From the NCBI GenBank assembly GCA_025361735.1, contig JANYKD010000041.1, positions 1-40,704 of the forward strand: a DNA stretch of 40,704 nucleotides, read 5' to 3'. Position 1 is the first letter of the stretch; each line of letters starts with the position of its first letter. This DNA is from Phycisphaerales bacterium (GTDB taxonomy: Bacteria; Planctomycetota; Phycisphaerae; Tepidisphaerales; Tepidisphaeraceae). Below are positions 18,141-26,417 of this stretch, piece after piece. The position numbers were made by a program, and so were the translations under genes. The notes under the pieces were generated by a model, which saw only the letters and a list, made by a program, of their open reading frames with translations, was not told the DNA's origin and made no database searches.

Positions 18141-18204
18141 ACACATAGAGCACAGAGACGCCTACGACGTCGGTTGCGGACCAGCGTCTCTGTGCTCTCT
18201 GTGT
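18141..18204. repeat. Imperfect inverted repeat, CACAGAGA family (copy 2)
   Basis: Arms 18141-18161 and 18184-18204 pair over 21 bp with one mismatch and share the AGCACAGAGACGC core with copy 1. The interior is only 22 bp, so it could form a stable hairpin or terminator between the two convergent genes. Confidence 0.8.
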
Positions 18205-18271
18205 TTCACATCCGGGTTGTTCAACGTTGCATGGGTGCGACGGCTTGTAAAACCTCCGCGCGGGCTGACTA

Positions 18272-21202
18272 CTAATGCGGTGCTTGTTGGTCCCACTTGA
18301 TCCCAGCGGGCGTTGTGGCAAGGGATTTGTCGCCGAAAGTCAGGCGCGTGCCGCCGATGATGCCTGTCTCAACGGGTTTGCCGGAGGCGTCCAGACGCAG
18401 GACGGAGACGAGGGCATCGGTTGTTCCGCCCGGGAATGTGCTGGGGGCGGCCAGTTTGCCGTCGGTTTGAGGATCGAAGCGGACCACGATGAGATCCGTG
18501 CCGCCGTCGCTGCGGGTGACCTTCAGACCATAGGCGGCGACCGGGCCTTCGACAGATAGTATCTGGACCGACTTGACGGCATCGACGCTCTGGTAGGGGT
18601 TAATGATGGACGCGAAGACGGCCTGTTTGCCCGTGCGGCGGACCAAGAGGCGATGGCGCTGATCGGCGTCCGTGCCGGGGATGAACTGGGTCTGGAGCTC
18701 GCCGAGGACAGTGACTTTCACGCGATTGGCGGGATTGCCACGCTGGGCAGGCGTATCGCCCGCGGCCGGAATAGCGGCCTTGGCCGGGCGGAGCCAGGTC
18801 GCCGTCAGCGTGTCGGCGGTGATCTTCGGGGCGGCCGCGAGAATGTGCTGATAGCCCTGGCGCGTCTGAGACATGGGCTTGAGCGCGGCGGGATCGACAC
18901 CGGCGAGAAGATCGAGATCGCCTCGGAAGCAGAGCGGGTAGTCGAACGTGTGTTCGTTGGGACTGTGGGCGCGAAAGATGTCGACAATGTAGCCGGGCAT
19001 CTGCACGACCGTGCGGTCAAGACCGAGGCCCGGATAGGCGGTGTCGCAAACGCCGCGCATGACCTTGACCGCGCCGGCGTCGTGAAATGCGAGGAGTTTC
19101 CCGGCCGTGTGCATCTGGCTGTTCTGATCGACCGACACCGTGAAGTGGCCGACGGTGGACGTCGTCCACTGGCCGTGACGCGGGTCCTCGTAGCGATAGA
19201 ACCCCGGCTCACCGGCCAGCTCATCACCATCGGCGTAGATGATGAGGTTGAGCTTGTCGGGGTGATCGTGCGGGCCGGAGTTGAGCCCGACATCCATCAA
19301 CAAAAACGTGGGCGAACCGCCATCGGCGCCACGAAGGATGGCGTAGCCGAGGGTGTCGAAGAACAAGGAGCCCACGCCGGCAACCGGTTGCTCGGGAAGA
19401 TCCTGGAAGATGACGGTGGGGAAGTACACGGCCTCGCTCTGGAAAAGTTGTCGCGGGGCGCCGTTGACGGCGACACCGTAGTTGGGATCGCGGTAGCGCA
19501 GCCAGCCGTAGTCGTAGGCCATGGCCTGCCAGTCGCCGCCGATGCGGACGCGGCCGGAATCGTGGATGCCGGGGGCGGTGCCGTCGGGGTAGGCGTATTT
19601 GTAGGCCGAATCCCAGAGGTTTTTGACGCGGCTGTTGTCGAAGGCGTAGAGGTTCGTGCCGTGGCGGGCGAGCGGTTCCATGCAGGCGACCAGCGCCATG
19701 CGGGCGAAGAACTGGTAGCCGATGGCGCCTTCCTTCCACATGCCATCATCACCGATGCCCCGGGCGATCATCAGGCGGGTGTTGGCGGCGCCGATGTCGA
19801 CCCAGGCCTGGTCGCCCATGACCATGCCGGCCTGGACGAAGAAGGCGTTGTAGAAACTGGTCCAGTTGCCGACGGCCTTGCCCGGCCCGGGATTGGCGGT
19901 GCGCCAGTTGGGGTCGGCCGCGTCGCGACGTTTCACCTCGTCGTCTGCCGCCCGCTTGGAATTGATGAAAGTAAGGGCCGTGCGGAAGAGGTCGTTTTCG
20001 ATGAGCCTGCGGTCGGCCTCGGTCATGCAGGGCGCGTTGTAGATCATGTCATAGGCCTGGATCAGGGGCAGGAACGACATGGCCTCGGAAAGCCGCTGCG
20101 CGAAGATCTTGCCGGTGTCGTTGCCGTTGACGCCCTTGTGTTCCTGGTAATCGTTGGGATAGAGCTTTGCGTAGCCGACAAGGATCTCGCGGGCCTTGGC
20201 CGCGAAGCGCGGGTCGTCGGTAAGTTGATACGCCCAGGCAAGCCGGCCGGCGGCGACGGTAAGGGCGCTGTGGGCTTTGGCCTGGGCATCGCCGCGGTCT
20301 TTGAGCTGCGCCGGAATCTTGGGGTCGGGAAGTTGAATCTCCCGGCCAACCCAGCCGCCCGCGATGTCGAGAACGGCCTGCAGAGCCTGCTGGCCGCGCG
20401 GGGTCTTGGGCAGTTCCTGGCGCAATTGGACAATCTCGTCGCGCGTGAGGAAAAGGCACGGATGTTGCCCGGCGGGAATCACCGAGGGCATAGTCACTTT
20501 GACATTGCGATAGTCGGCGGCCGGGGAACCGCCCTGGATGTACACCGGAGCAGTGGGGTTGGAATCGGGCAGCGTGAGATACTTGGACAGATCAGCACTC
20601 GTGATGGCTTCGATCTCGCCAAAGCCGCCGTAGTTGACGACCTTGCCATCGGCGCTCTTGCCGGGGGCGTCGTTGATTACCCTGACCTCAAACCAGGCGA
20701 TCTCCTTGTTGATCTCGATGCTCTGCCGGGGCAGCGGTTCGTTGCGCACGGGACGAAGTAGCTGGAGAGTCTTGGTGAGTTTGGTTCCGTCAGAAAGGGT
20801 TACTTCCAGATCTTTCGGCCAGGCTTCTGAGGCGTAGTCATCGAGAATGAAATTGATCTGCGTGATGGGGAGTCTGTCGACCAGTTCAATGCGAAACGCG
20901 TACGGCGGATTCCACATGACGGGTCGCGAGTGCGTGTTGCCGTCGACGGCGTCATCAGGACCGGTACGACGATCGCGCCCCGCCTGCATTTGAATAAGAC
21001 TGATGCGGCCGCCGTTGGTGAGGCGGGCCGCATTGTGAACCTGGAGTTCAGCCTCGATCTGGCGGAGGTTGGGTTTGGCCGGGGCCTTGCGCGCAGCGGG
21101 GCGGGTCGCCGGTGCGGGGGCCGATCGCGCCATAGGCGACACCAGGCCAACTGACAGCACAGGAAGAAGAAACGCAACGGCGTGGCGGCGGATTGCCTTC
21201 AT
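18272..21202 (-). CDS. Secreted heparinase II/III-like polysaccharide lyase with discoidin-like module
   Basis: Exported enzyme of 976 residues. The start at 21202 (MKAIRRHAVAFLLPVLSVGL) is chosen because a signal peptide follows; upstream open frame to 21925 overlaps a divergent gene. After a Pro/Ala linker, residues about 50-200 are a beta-rich F5/8-type (discoidin-like) module beginning NAARLTNGGRISLIQMQ. About 245-560 is an alpha/alpha-toroid alginate-lyase-like region (LTRDEIVQLRQELPKTPRG). About 610-785 is the heparinase II/III beta-domain with GPHDHPDK at 643-650 (H645, H647). It probably cleaves a uronate-containing polysaccharide outside the cytoplasm. The divergent neighbour is a glycosidase. 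Confidence 0.85.
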   Translation of the reverse strand: MKAIRRHAVAFLLPVLSVGLVSPMARSAPAPATRPAARKAPAKPNLRQIEAELQVHNAARLTNGGRISLIQMQAGRDRRTGPDDAVDGNTHSRPVMWNPPYAFRIELVDRLPITQINFILDDYASEAWPKDLEVTLSDGTKLTKTLQLLRPVRNEPLPRQSIEINKEIAWFEVRVINDAPGKSADGKVVNYGGFGEIEAITSADLSKYLTLPDSNPTAPVYIQGGSPAADYRNVKVTMPSVIPAGQHPCLFLTRDEIVQLRQELPKTPRGQQALQAVLDIAGGWVGREIQLPDPKIPAQLKDRGDAQAKAHSALTVAAGRLAWAYQLTDDPRFAAKAREILVGYAKLYPNDYQEHKGVNGNDTGKIFAQRLSEAMSFLPLIQAYDMIYNAPCMTEADRRLIENDLFRTALTFINSKRAADDEVKRRDAADPNWRTANPGPGKAVGNWTSFYNAFFVQAGMVMGDQAWVDIGAANTRLMIARGIGDDGMWKEGAIGYQFFARMALVACMEPLARHGTNLYAFDNSRVKNLWDSAYKYAYPDGTAPGIHDSGRVRIGGDWQAMAYDYGWLRYRDPNYGVAVNGAPRQLFQSEAVYFPTVIFQDLPEQPVAGVGSLFFDTLGYAILRGADGGSPTFLLMDVGLNSGPHDHPDKLNLIIYADGDELAGEPGFYRYEDPRHGQWTTSTVGHFTVSVDQNSQMHTAGKLLAFHDAGAVKVMRGVCDTAYPGLGLDRTVVQMPGYIVDIFRAHSPNEHTFDYPLCFRGDLDLLAGVDPAALKPMSQTRQGYQHILAAAPKITADTLTATWLRPAKAAIPAAGDTPAQRGNPANRVKVTVLGELQTQFIPGTDADQRHRLLVRRTGKQAVFASIINPYQSVDAVKSVQILSVEGPVAAYGLKVTRSDGGTDLIVVRFDPQTDGKLAAPSTFPGGTTDALVSVLRLDASGKPVETGIIGGTRLTFGDKSLATTPAGIKWDQQAPH

Positions 21203-21301
21203 GGATATCGAGTACGCTTGAGACGTCGGTTTGTGGCGAGGGGTCTGCCGGCTGGCGTTGGCCGATTCAACCAAACACGACGACCGATCTACGTATGGCA
21301 T

Positions 21302-22558
21302 ATGGAAAATCGCATGGCTCGAAGGTGTATGCTCGGATGCTGCTTGATTTCCGTGTTGGCGGCCCTGCCGCTCTGGGCCGCAGACGTGGCACCAGTGCTG
21401 ATATCGATCGATTATGCGGGCGATCTGGGCAAGGTATCGCCGCGTGTGGGATTCCTGGGCGGCTTGCGGGATGGGACTCCCGAAGAATTGTTGCGGCCAT
21501 TGAACATTTCGTTGTGGCGGATCGGGCATCAGTTTCGGGGACGCGTGGCCGGCGGCCTGCCCGCGGCCGTGGATCGCGTCGAGGCGCTGGGGGCGTCGTA
21601 CAAGCTCGTGATCAGCGATCTGGTCAAGAGCCAGCCGACGGATTGGAACGTGTACGAGGCGGATGTGAAGAAGCTCCTGGGCCAGGTGGGGCCTCGGGCA
21701 AAACGGATCATCTGGGAGCCCGTGAATGAACCCGATCTGTCGCACAAGCCGATCGAGAAATATTACGAGTTGTATGCGCATGCGTTCAAGGCCCTGCGGG
21801 AAGTGGACCCTGAGTTGCAGATCTGCGGGCCGAGTTTCGCCTTTCCGAGTTACGAGAAGTACCAGGCGTTCCTGAACTTCTGCCGCGAGCGAAAGCTGGA
21901 GTGCAACTACCTCGCCTGGCACCATGCCGGATGGGATGTGCAGACGCCCGAAAAGAAGGGTGCGAAACTGGGACGACTCCGGGAGTTCATTGATACCTAC
22001 AAAGACCTGAAGATTCGCGAAGTGAATTGCGACGAATGGGGCGGTGGCCCGGACAAACCAACCAGGGAGAATCCGGGGCGGCTAAACGCGGGATTGGCGG
22101 CCGTCTGGTTCTACTATCTGGAGAATGTCTACAAAGTGGACCGCGCCTGCCGGGCGAACTGGGGCAAGGAAGATGACTATCTCGGCGGGATCGTCGATCA
22201 GGAACATCGACCGCACCCGGTCTACGAGGTCTATCGCATCTATGCCCAGACCAAGGGCCAGACGCGGCTGGATACCAAGGGGTGTACGGGAACGATCGGC
22301 GCTCTGGCGAGCAAGGGCAGCGCCGGCGGGCTGGAGGTATTGCTGGGAAGCATTGATAAGGGGACGCAGGCCGTAACCATCGAGGTGGCCAATCTACCGC
22401 AGGCGGCATCGAGTGTGGAAGTGAAAGTATTTGCTGGAAAGGCGAAGCCGGAAACGATAACAGCCGCCATGGAGCGACGGGATGGGAAGTTGCGGATCGT
22501 GCTGCCGAAGGTCGAGACGGATCGGGCGTATTATGTGACCATGGTGTCGAAGAAATGA
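21302..22558 (+). CDS. Exported GH39-like (clan GH-A) glycoside hydrolase
   Basis: Retaining glycosidase of about 418 residues with a signal peptide (MARRCMLGCCLISVLAALPLWAAD). The TIM barrel shows acid/base E143 in WEPVNEP and nucleophile E245 in CDEWGGG, the two catalytic Glu of clan GH-A. A C-terminal beta domain follows from about residue 330. The start may be ATG 21302 (MENRMARR) or ATG 21314 (MARRCMLG); no strong ribosome site separates them. It is divergent from the heparinase-like lyase with a 100-bp shared upstream region, so co-regulation is likely. Substrate is not known; beta-xyloside or similar is possible. Confidence 0.75.
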   Translation: MENRMARRCMLGCCLISVLAALPLWAADVAPVLISIDYAGDLGKVSPRVGFLGGLRDGTPEELLRPLNISLWRIGHQFRGRVAGGLPAAVDRVEALGASYKLVISDLVKSQPTDWNVYEADVKKLLGQVGPRAKRIIWEPVNEPDLSHKPIEKYYELYAHAFKALREVDPELQICGPSFAFPSYEKYQAFLNFCRERKLECNYLAWHHAGWDVQTPEKKGAKLGRLREFIDTYKDLKIREVNCDEWGGGPDKPTRENPGRLNAGLAAVWFYYLENVYKVDRACRANWGKEDDYLGGIVDQEHRPHPVYEVYRIYAQTKGQTRLDTKGCTGTIGALASKGSAGGLEVLLGSIDKGTQAVTIEVANLPQAASSVEVKVFAGKAKPETITAAMERRDGKLRIVLPKVETDRAYYVTMVSKK

Positions 22559-22610
22559 TGGCGGCGTTGGACCCCTACCGGCCGTGTTCGCATCGGCGTA
22601 CATTACCGTT

Positions 22611-23054
22611 ATGAGCCAATTTAACGATTGGACCACGGCTTGGTTTACCGCATCCACAAGAACCCGAGCGGTTACCATCCTGCTGCTGGCCGGGGCCATC
22701 AACATGGGCATGGCGTTTCTTGGCTTCGAGTCGGGCGGATCGAGCGAAGGAAGCCGCAGAGTTGTGTACACGCTGGGCTCAATGGGCCTCGTGTTCACCT
22801 TCGCCGGACTCTTCTTCGCGTCCAGCCACATCATTCGCACCTCGCAGGATGCGCATGAACGAAACCGCAAGCTGATCAGCCTGTGCAAATCAGTATTCTG
22901 GTACGCGCTGGCCGGTGTGATAGATCTCCTCCTCCCGCAATTCTGCGATTTCCCCGCCATGCATTTCGGGATGTTCCTGGTGGTAGCCCTCGGGCTCATG
23001 CACCTCACGGCCACGATCGGAGAATTGCTCCACACCGACGCGCGTCTTCCCTGA
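22611..23054 (+). CDS. Four-helix membrane protein of unknown function
   Basis: A 147-residue membrane protein. Helices are visible near 21-40 (ILLLAGAINMGMAFLGF), 55-78, 95-116 and 118-135. There is no enzyme motif. ATG 22611 (MSQFNDWTTAW) is preferred to GTG 22584. It follows the glycosidase gene by 52 bp in the same direction and faces the OmpH pair convergently. Confidence 0.6.
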   Translation: MSQFNDWTTAWFTASTRTRAVTILLLAGAINMGMAFLGFESGGSSEGSRRVVYTLGSMGLVFTFAGLFFASSHIIRTSQDAHERNRKLISLCKSVFWYALAGVIDLLLPQFCDFPAMHFGMFLVVALGLMHLTATIGELLHTDARLP

Positions 23055-23107
23055 TTGGGGGATGCGCCATTCGCGTGTCGCCTCTCGTCCGCGCCGCGCC
23101 GCCCGAC

Positions 23108-23680
23108 TCACTCTCCGCCTGACTTGGCGTAGTCCGCATTAAGCCGGGCAATGACAGCGCTGGTGATGTCGGCTTTGTCGCTCTTGTAGACGATGGTCTT
23201 CTGATTCAACATGGCGCGAAGCTGGTCCGGCTTCAATGTCGTCAGGTCGGCCGGGACGACAGGCGTGTGCTCGATGAGAACGAGGTCGATCTTCTTCTGT
23301 TCGGCAATCCGTGTGCACGCGGCCCCGATCTTCTGGTCAAGACGCTGGATCAGGCCGTTCTCTTTGGTGTTCCGTCGCCATTCTTCGACGCGAGACATGA
23401 TTTCAATCTCGGTTATTTCCTTCTGGAGCTGCTCGGCCGACATCCAAATATCGTTGGGCCGGAGGCCGTCTCGCGACGGAAGGCGATCCCAGCGGCGTTT
23501 GAGTTCGTCCTCGAAGCGGCCCCGGTCCCGCTTCAGTTCCGCCTCGCCATCGCGACGTTCATCCAGTTCGCTTAGAACCTTGTCCACGTCACAGACGGCA
23601 ATATTCGTCTGTGCCTTGGCCGAGACGGCGGCGATGACAAGAAGGAGGACAGAAAGGGGTAGAGGATGGTGGAAAGTCAT
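23108..23680 (-). CDS. OmpH/Skp-like periplasmic chaperone (copy B)
   Basis: Skp-like exported protein of 190 residues. The signal peptide is MTFHHPLPLSVLLLVIAAVSAKA, followed by the family start TNIAVCDVDKVLSELDE. A long charged coiled-coil region follows (about 40-130), then the C-terminal IDLVLIEHTPVVPADLT. Skp-type proteins shield unfolded outer-membrane proteins in the periplasm. Start 23680 is at the signal peptide with AGGA upstream. It lies 46 bp after copy A in the same direction. Confidence 0.8.
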   Translation of the reverse strand: MTFHHPLPLSVLLLVIAAVSAKAQTNIAVCDVDKVLSELDERRDGEAELKRDRGRFEDELKRRWDRLPSRDGLRPNDIWMSAEQLQKEITEIEIMSRVEEWRRNTKENGLIQRLDQKIGAACTRIAEQKKIDLVLIEHTPVVPADLTTLKPDQLRAMLNQKTIVYKSDKADITSAVIARLNADYAKSGGE

Positions 23681-23726
23681 GACTCTGGTCCTGTCTTTGA
23701 ATCCGGAATAGCGGATTGAAATTCGC

Positions 23727-24293
23727 CTAGCGCTTGTCGGACTTGGCATAGTCCGCGTTGAGTTGCGCGATGACGGCGTTGGTGATGTCGGTCTTCTCGC
23801 TCATGTAGGCGACGGCCTTCTGCTTCAGCAATGCGCGAAGTTCCTCTGGCTTCAATGTGGTCAGATCGGCTGGGATGACGGGCGTGTGTTCGAAGAGGAC
23901 GAGGTCGATCTTCTTCTGTTCCGCGATCAGTTTGCACGCGGCCGTGATCTTCTGGTCGAGACGCTGGATCAGGCCGTTCTCTTTGGTGTTCAGTCGCCAC
24001 TCCTGGACGCGAACGAAGATCTCTAATTGGAGTCTTTCTTTCTTGATATCTTCCGGCGACCTAACGTCTCGCGAGTCATCCAAACCAGGGCGAAGGCGAT
24101 TCAGCCGGTGCTCGCGGTCTTCTAGGAAGCCGCTGCGTTCCCGCTTCAACTCCGCCTCCCCATCGCGACGTTCATCCAGTTCGCTGAGCACCTTGTCCAC
24201 ATCGCACACGGCCACGTTCGTCTGTGCCTTGGCCGAGATGGCAACAGCGACGAGCATCAGAACGAAGATCGTAAGTAGACGATGGAAACTCAT
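23727..24293 (-). CDS. OmpH/Skp-like periplasmic chaperone (copy A)
   Basis: A 188-residue paralogue of the following gene. The signal peptide begins MSFHRLLTIFVLMLVAVAISAKA and mature sequence TNVAVCDVDKVLSELDE. Roughly two thirds of its residues match copy B, including ENGLIQRLDQKI, EHTPV.PADLTTLKP and DYAKS, so the pair is a tandem duplication. Start 24293 gives 9-bp spacing from GGAAGG and matches the copy B start; an ATG 6 bp earlier is also possible. Confidence 0.8.
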   Translation of the reverse strand: MSFHRLLTIFVLMLVAVAISAKAQTNVAVCDVDKVLSELDERRDGEAELKRERSGFLEDREHRLNRLRPGLDDSRDVRSPEDIKKERLQLEIFVRVQEWRLNTKENGLIQRLDQKITAACKLIAEQKKIDLVLFEHTPVIPADLTTLKPEELRALLKQKAVAYMSEKTDITNAVIAQLNADYAKSDKR

Positions 24294-24445
24294 GACCATG
24301 GTCCTTCCTTTGAGTGCCGGTCGACAGGCCGATGCGGAACCCCGGCAGCCGTCGGCGACGCATGATCGGCGTAGCATATCGTGGACGTTTCCGCAGTCAA
24401 CCACGCGTGTGGGCAGGCACGGTCGATCTCAGGGCAATTGCCAGT

Positions 24446-24516
24446 AGTAGGGCCGACGCCCTCGTCGGCCGCCTGGGTACTGTGGGGGAAAGGCTGACGA
24501 GGGCGTCGGCCCTACT
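24446..24516. repeat. Perfect 21-bp inverted repeat (GTAGGGCCGACG type)
   Basis: Arms 24446-24466 and 24496-24516 are perfect reverse complements around a 29-bp loop. The left arm also contains a shorter palindrome (GGCCGACGccctCGTCGGCC). It lies between the OmpH pair and the upstream membrane gene and may act as a terminator. It belongs with the TAGGG-flanked palindromes at 38671-38735. Confidence 0.85.
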
Positions 24517-24560
24517 TTGCCTCGCGCGTCGATCGCGATTACAGCGTCACGTCGCCCAGT

Positions 24561-24857
24561 TCATCGTCGCAACATCCGTTCGAGAACCACGCGCAGCAAG
24601 GCCGCGAGGATCAGGATCGGACTCACGAGCACGGCCGCGAGATATGCCACGCTGTAGAGCATTCCGCGAACGACCATGGCGTCGGCACCTTTGGTGGGCA
24701 CGGTGCCCGTGAGAAACGAAGTGTCGTCACGCCAGCCCAGCACATGAAACACGCCAAATACCGCCAGAAACAGAACGGCGGATCCCAACCAGCCGGCCGG
24801 GCGGAAGAGAGTGCGGGCCAGGATCGACCTGACGATGCTTCGCAGGCGGTGCATCAT
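24561..24857 (-). CDS. Small two-helix membrane protein
   Basis: A 98-residue protein with two helices near 20-40 (GWLGSAVLFLAVFGVFHVLGW) and 65-88 (YSVAYLAAVLVSPILILAALL). Its ATG at 24857 overlaps the stop of the upstream gene (ATGA) and GGGAGG lies 7 bp upstream, so translational coupling is likely. Function unknown; a membrane partner of the upstream gene product is inferred from the coupling. Confidence 0.65.
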   Translation of the reverse strand: MMHRLRSIVRSILARTLFRPAGWLGSAVLFLAVFGVFHVLGWRDDTSFLTGTVPTKGADAMVVRGMLYSVAYLAAVLVSPILILAALLRVVLERMLRR

Positions 24858-26044
24858 CGGTGTACCTCCCGTTTGGTGCCGGCGCGATCCCACAGCGGAC
24901 CCTCGACCATCGCGTAAAGCATGACCGCATCGCCAACCTGATTGCTGGCCGCATAACGTAGTTCGCCGCGGCGGCGAATGGGGAAGGCGGCAAACTGCAG
25001 TGTCGTGAGCAGTTGCCGCAAGTACGCATCATCGTGAAAACTGGCCGCCCCGAGCAGAGCCAGGCCCGTGGAGCCCGAGCTGGCGCCGACAATGGGGACA
25101 ATGGGGCCTGAATCGATGTCCGTGGCGCCCTGCCAGGTCGTGGGCCACTCCCGGGCGTAGCCGAAACCAAGGAGTTCCCGCCCGATCTGCTGGCAGGCCA
25201 GCCGATACTGGGCGGCCGCGAAATCCGGATCGACAAGCTTCAGGCAATGGACCGCCATCCAAATGCTGGTGCCCTCCGGGCCGTCCATGGGCCGGCCGTT
25301 GTACGTGAAACTGGAGACGAGCATCCCGGATCGCGCATCGATGAGCCTGGACTTGATCGTCGCCAGCCAGCGCCGCACGAAGCCCGAGTGATCGCGGCCA
25401 TCGACGCGATCGCTGATGTGAATGGCCGCGATCGAGACTGCGTTGCAGAACAACCAGCACTCGTCAGGGTAGCTCTCCCCGCACATCACCGGCCCGCGCG
25501 ACATGTACTGCACGAGCACGTCAACACGCTGGCTCAGCGACGCGGTGTAACGCGGCTCGGGCTTGACGAGTTGCCGGGCGGCCAGCATGAGCGCGATCTC
25601 GCCGTCGATGAACGTGCTTCGCGGCGGCTGGGCCAGGTACGGCCCGCGGCGGGCATAGTCCATCAGGAAGAAGTACATGCCCCGGCTTTGTTCGAGGCGC
25701 AGGGTTTCATCGATGATCGTATCGATGATGCCGAGGTAACGCTGCTCCTGTTGCGGCTCGCGAATGGCAAGGTTGGCCAGGGCCAGCACGAGGTACGTCC
25801 GGCCCATGAAATCCCACTCGGCGTTGTTGGCCCGCATGCGATTGATTTCCGCCGCGCGGCGAACGGGGTCCTCCCACAGGCCAAGGTGTCGCGCGGCCAA
25901 CTGATGGACCTGGGATGCGACGCCCTGCGGCTGGCGGAAATCGGCAAGGCGTGGACGGAAGAAGAGATGAAGGACGGGGAGCCAGATGGCGGTGGCCAGC
26001 AGCAAAGCGAGGGGAGCAATAAGGAAGCGAGAGCGGGACTTCAT
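24854..26044 (-). CDS. Exported/anchored alpha-toroid protein, linalool dehydratase-isomerase-like
   Basis: Protein of 396 residues with an N-terminal signal or anchor (MKSRSRFLIAPLALLLATAI). The rest is an all-helical sequence with pattern breaks typical of an (alpha/alpha)6 barrel: EWDFMGRTYLVLALANLA, SYPDECWLFCNAVSIAAI, DGPEGTSIWMAVHCLKLVD and ASNQVGDAVMLYAMVEGPLW. Together these recall linalool dehydratase-isomerase-like domains, but I cannot align catalytic residues with certainty, so no substrate is assigned. Start 26044 is at the hydrophobic segment; upstream frame is not convincing. It ends overlapping the next gene by ATGA. Confidence 0.6.
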   Translation of the reverse strand: MKSRSRFLIAPLALLLATAIWLPVLHLFFRPRLADFRQPQGVASQVHQLAARHLGLWEDPVRRAAEINRMRANNAEWDFMGRTYLVLALANLAIREPQQEQRYLGIIDTIIDETLRLEQSRGMYFFLMDYARRGPYLAQPPRSTFIDGEIALMLAARQLVKPEPRYTASLSQRVDVLVQYMSRGPVMCGESYPDECWLFCNAVSIAAIHISDRVDGRDHSGFVRRWLATIKSRLIDARSGMLVSSFTYNGRPMDGPEGTSIWMAVHCLKLVDPDFAAAQYRLACQQIGRELLGFGYAREWPTTWQGATDIDSGPIVPIVGASSGSTGLALLGAASFHDDAYLRQLLTTLQFAAFPIRRRGELRYAASNQVGDAVMLYAMVEGPLWDRAGTKREVHR

Positions 26045-26144
26045 TCTAGTGCCGTCGATGTTCACGATGCCATCTCCGCAAGGCAAAGGATAGCCGAGCC
26101 AGGCGGACCCGCAATCCCTGATGGCTTGATTATCATTACCGTGT

Positions 26145-26384
26145 ATGCCAAGGATTAATCGTATGCTGTGCGAATTTGACAATGCAACCACCGTGACCAA
26201 ACGAGTGACCAAGCACCACCGCCTCGACGGCAAGTGGTACGTCGTGGAGAACGTTGAAGCACAGGTCTGCCCGGAGTGCGGCGAGCGCTACTACCAGGCC
26301 AAGACTCTGGACGCGATTGATGCCATGCTTCGCGGCGAGCATACGGTGAAACGCCATCTGGATGTTGAGGTGGTCAGCTTGTGA
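26145..26384 (+). CDS. YgiT-type zinc-finger protein (orphan antitoxin-like)
   Basis: A 79-residue protein. It keeps the family core YVVENVEAQVCPECGERYYQA, the second half of the YgiT/MqsA N-terminal zinc finger. The first half has only one Cys (MLCEFDN) rather than CxxC, so zinc binding may be incomplete. In toxin-antitoxin loci this domain is the antitoxin, usually beside a short MqsR- or DUF4258-type toxin gene; none is seen on either side. There is no C-terminal helix-turn-helix. An ATG at 26163 is an alternative start. Confidence 0.7.
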   Translation: MPRINRMLCEFDNATTVTKRVTKHHRLDGKWYVVENVEAQVCPECGERYYQAKTLDAIDAMLRGEHTVKRHLDVEVVSL

Positions 26385-26417
26385 CCCGTGCCGGGAAGAC
26401 GGCGATTGACACGCGTG

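Noticed and set aside
18653-20761. Plus-strand 702-codon frame
   Set aside because: It is the antisense of the heparinase-like gene, with a composition (V, G, D, R) typical of such shadows.
18272-21925. Heparinase-like gene as a 1217-residue protein starting at 21925
   Set aside because: The first 241 residues have no sense as a protein and overlap the divergent glycosidase; the signal peptide is at 21202.
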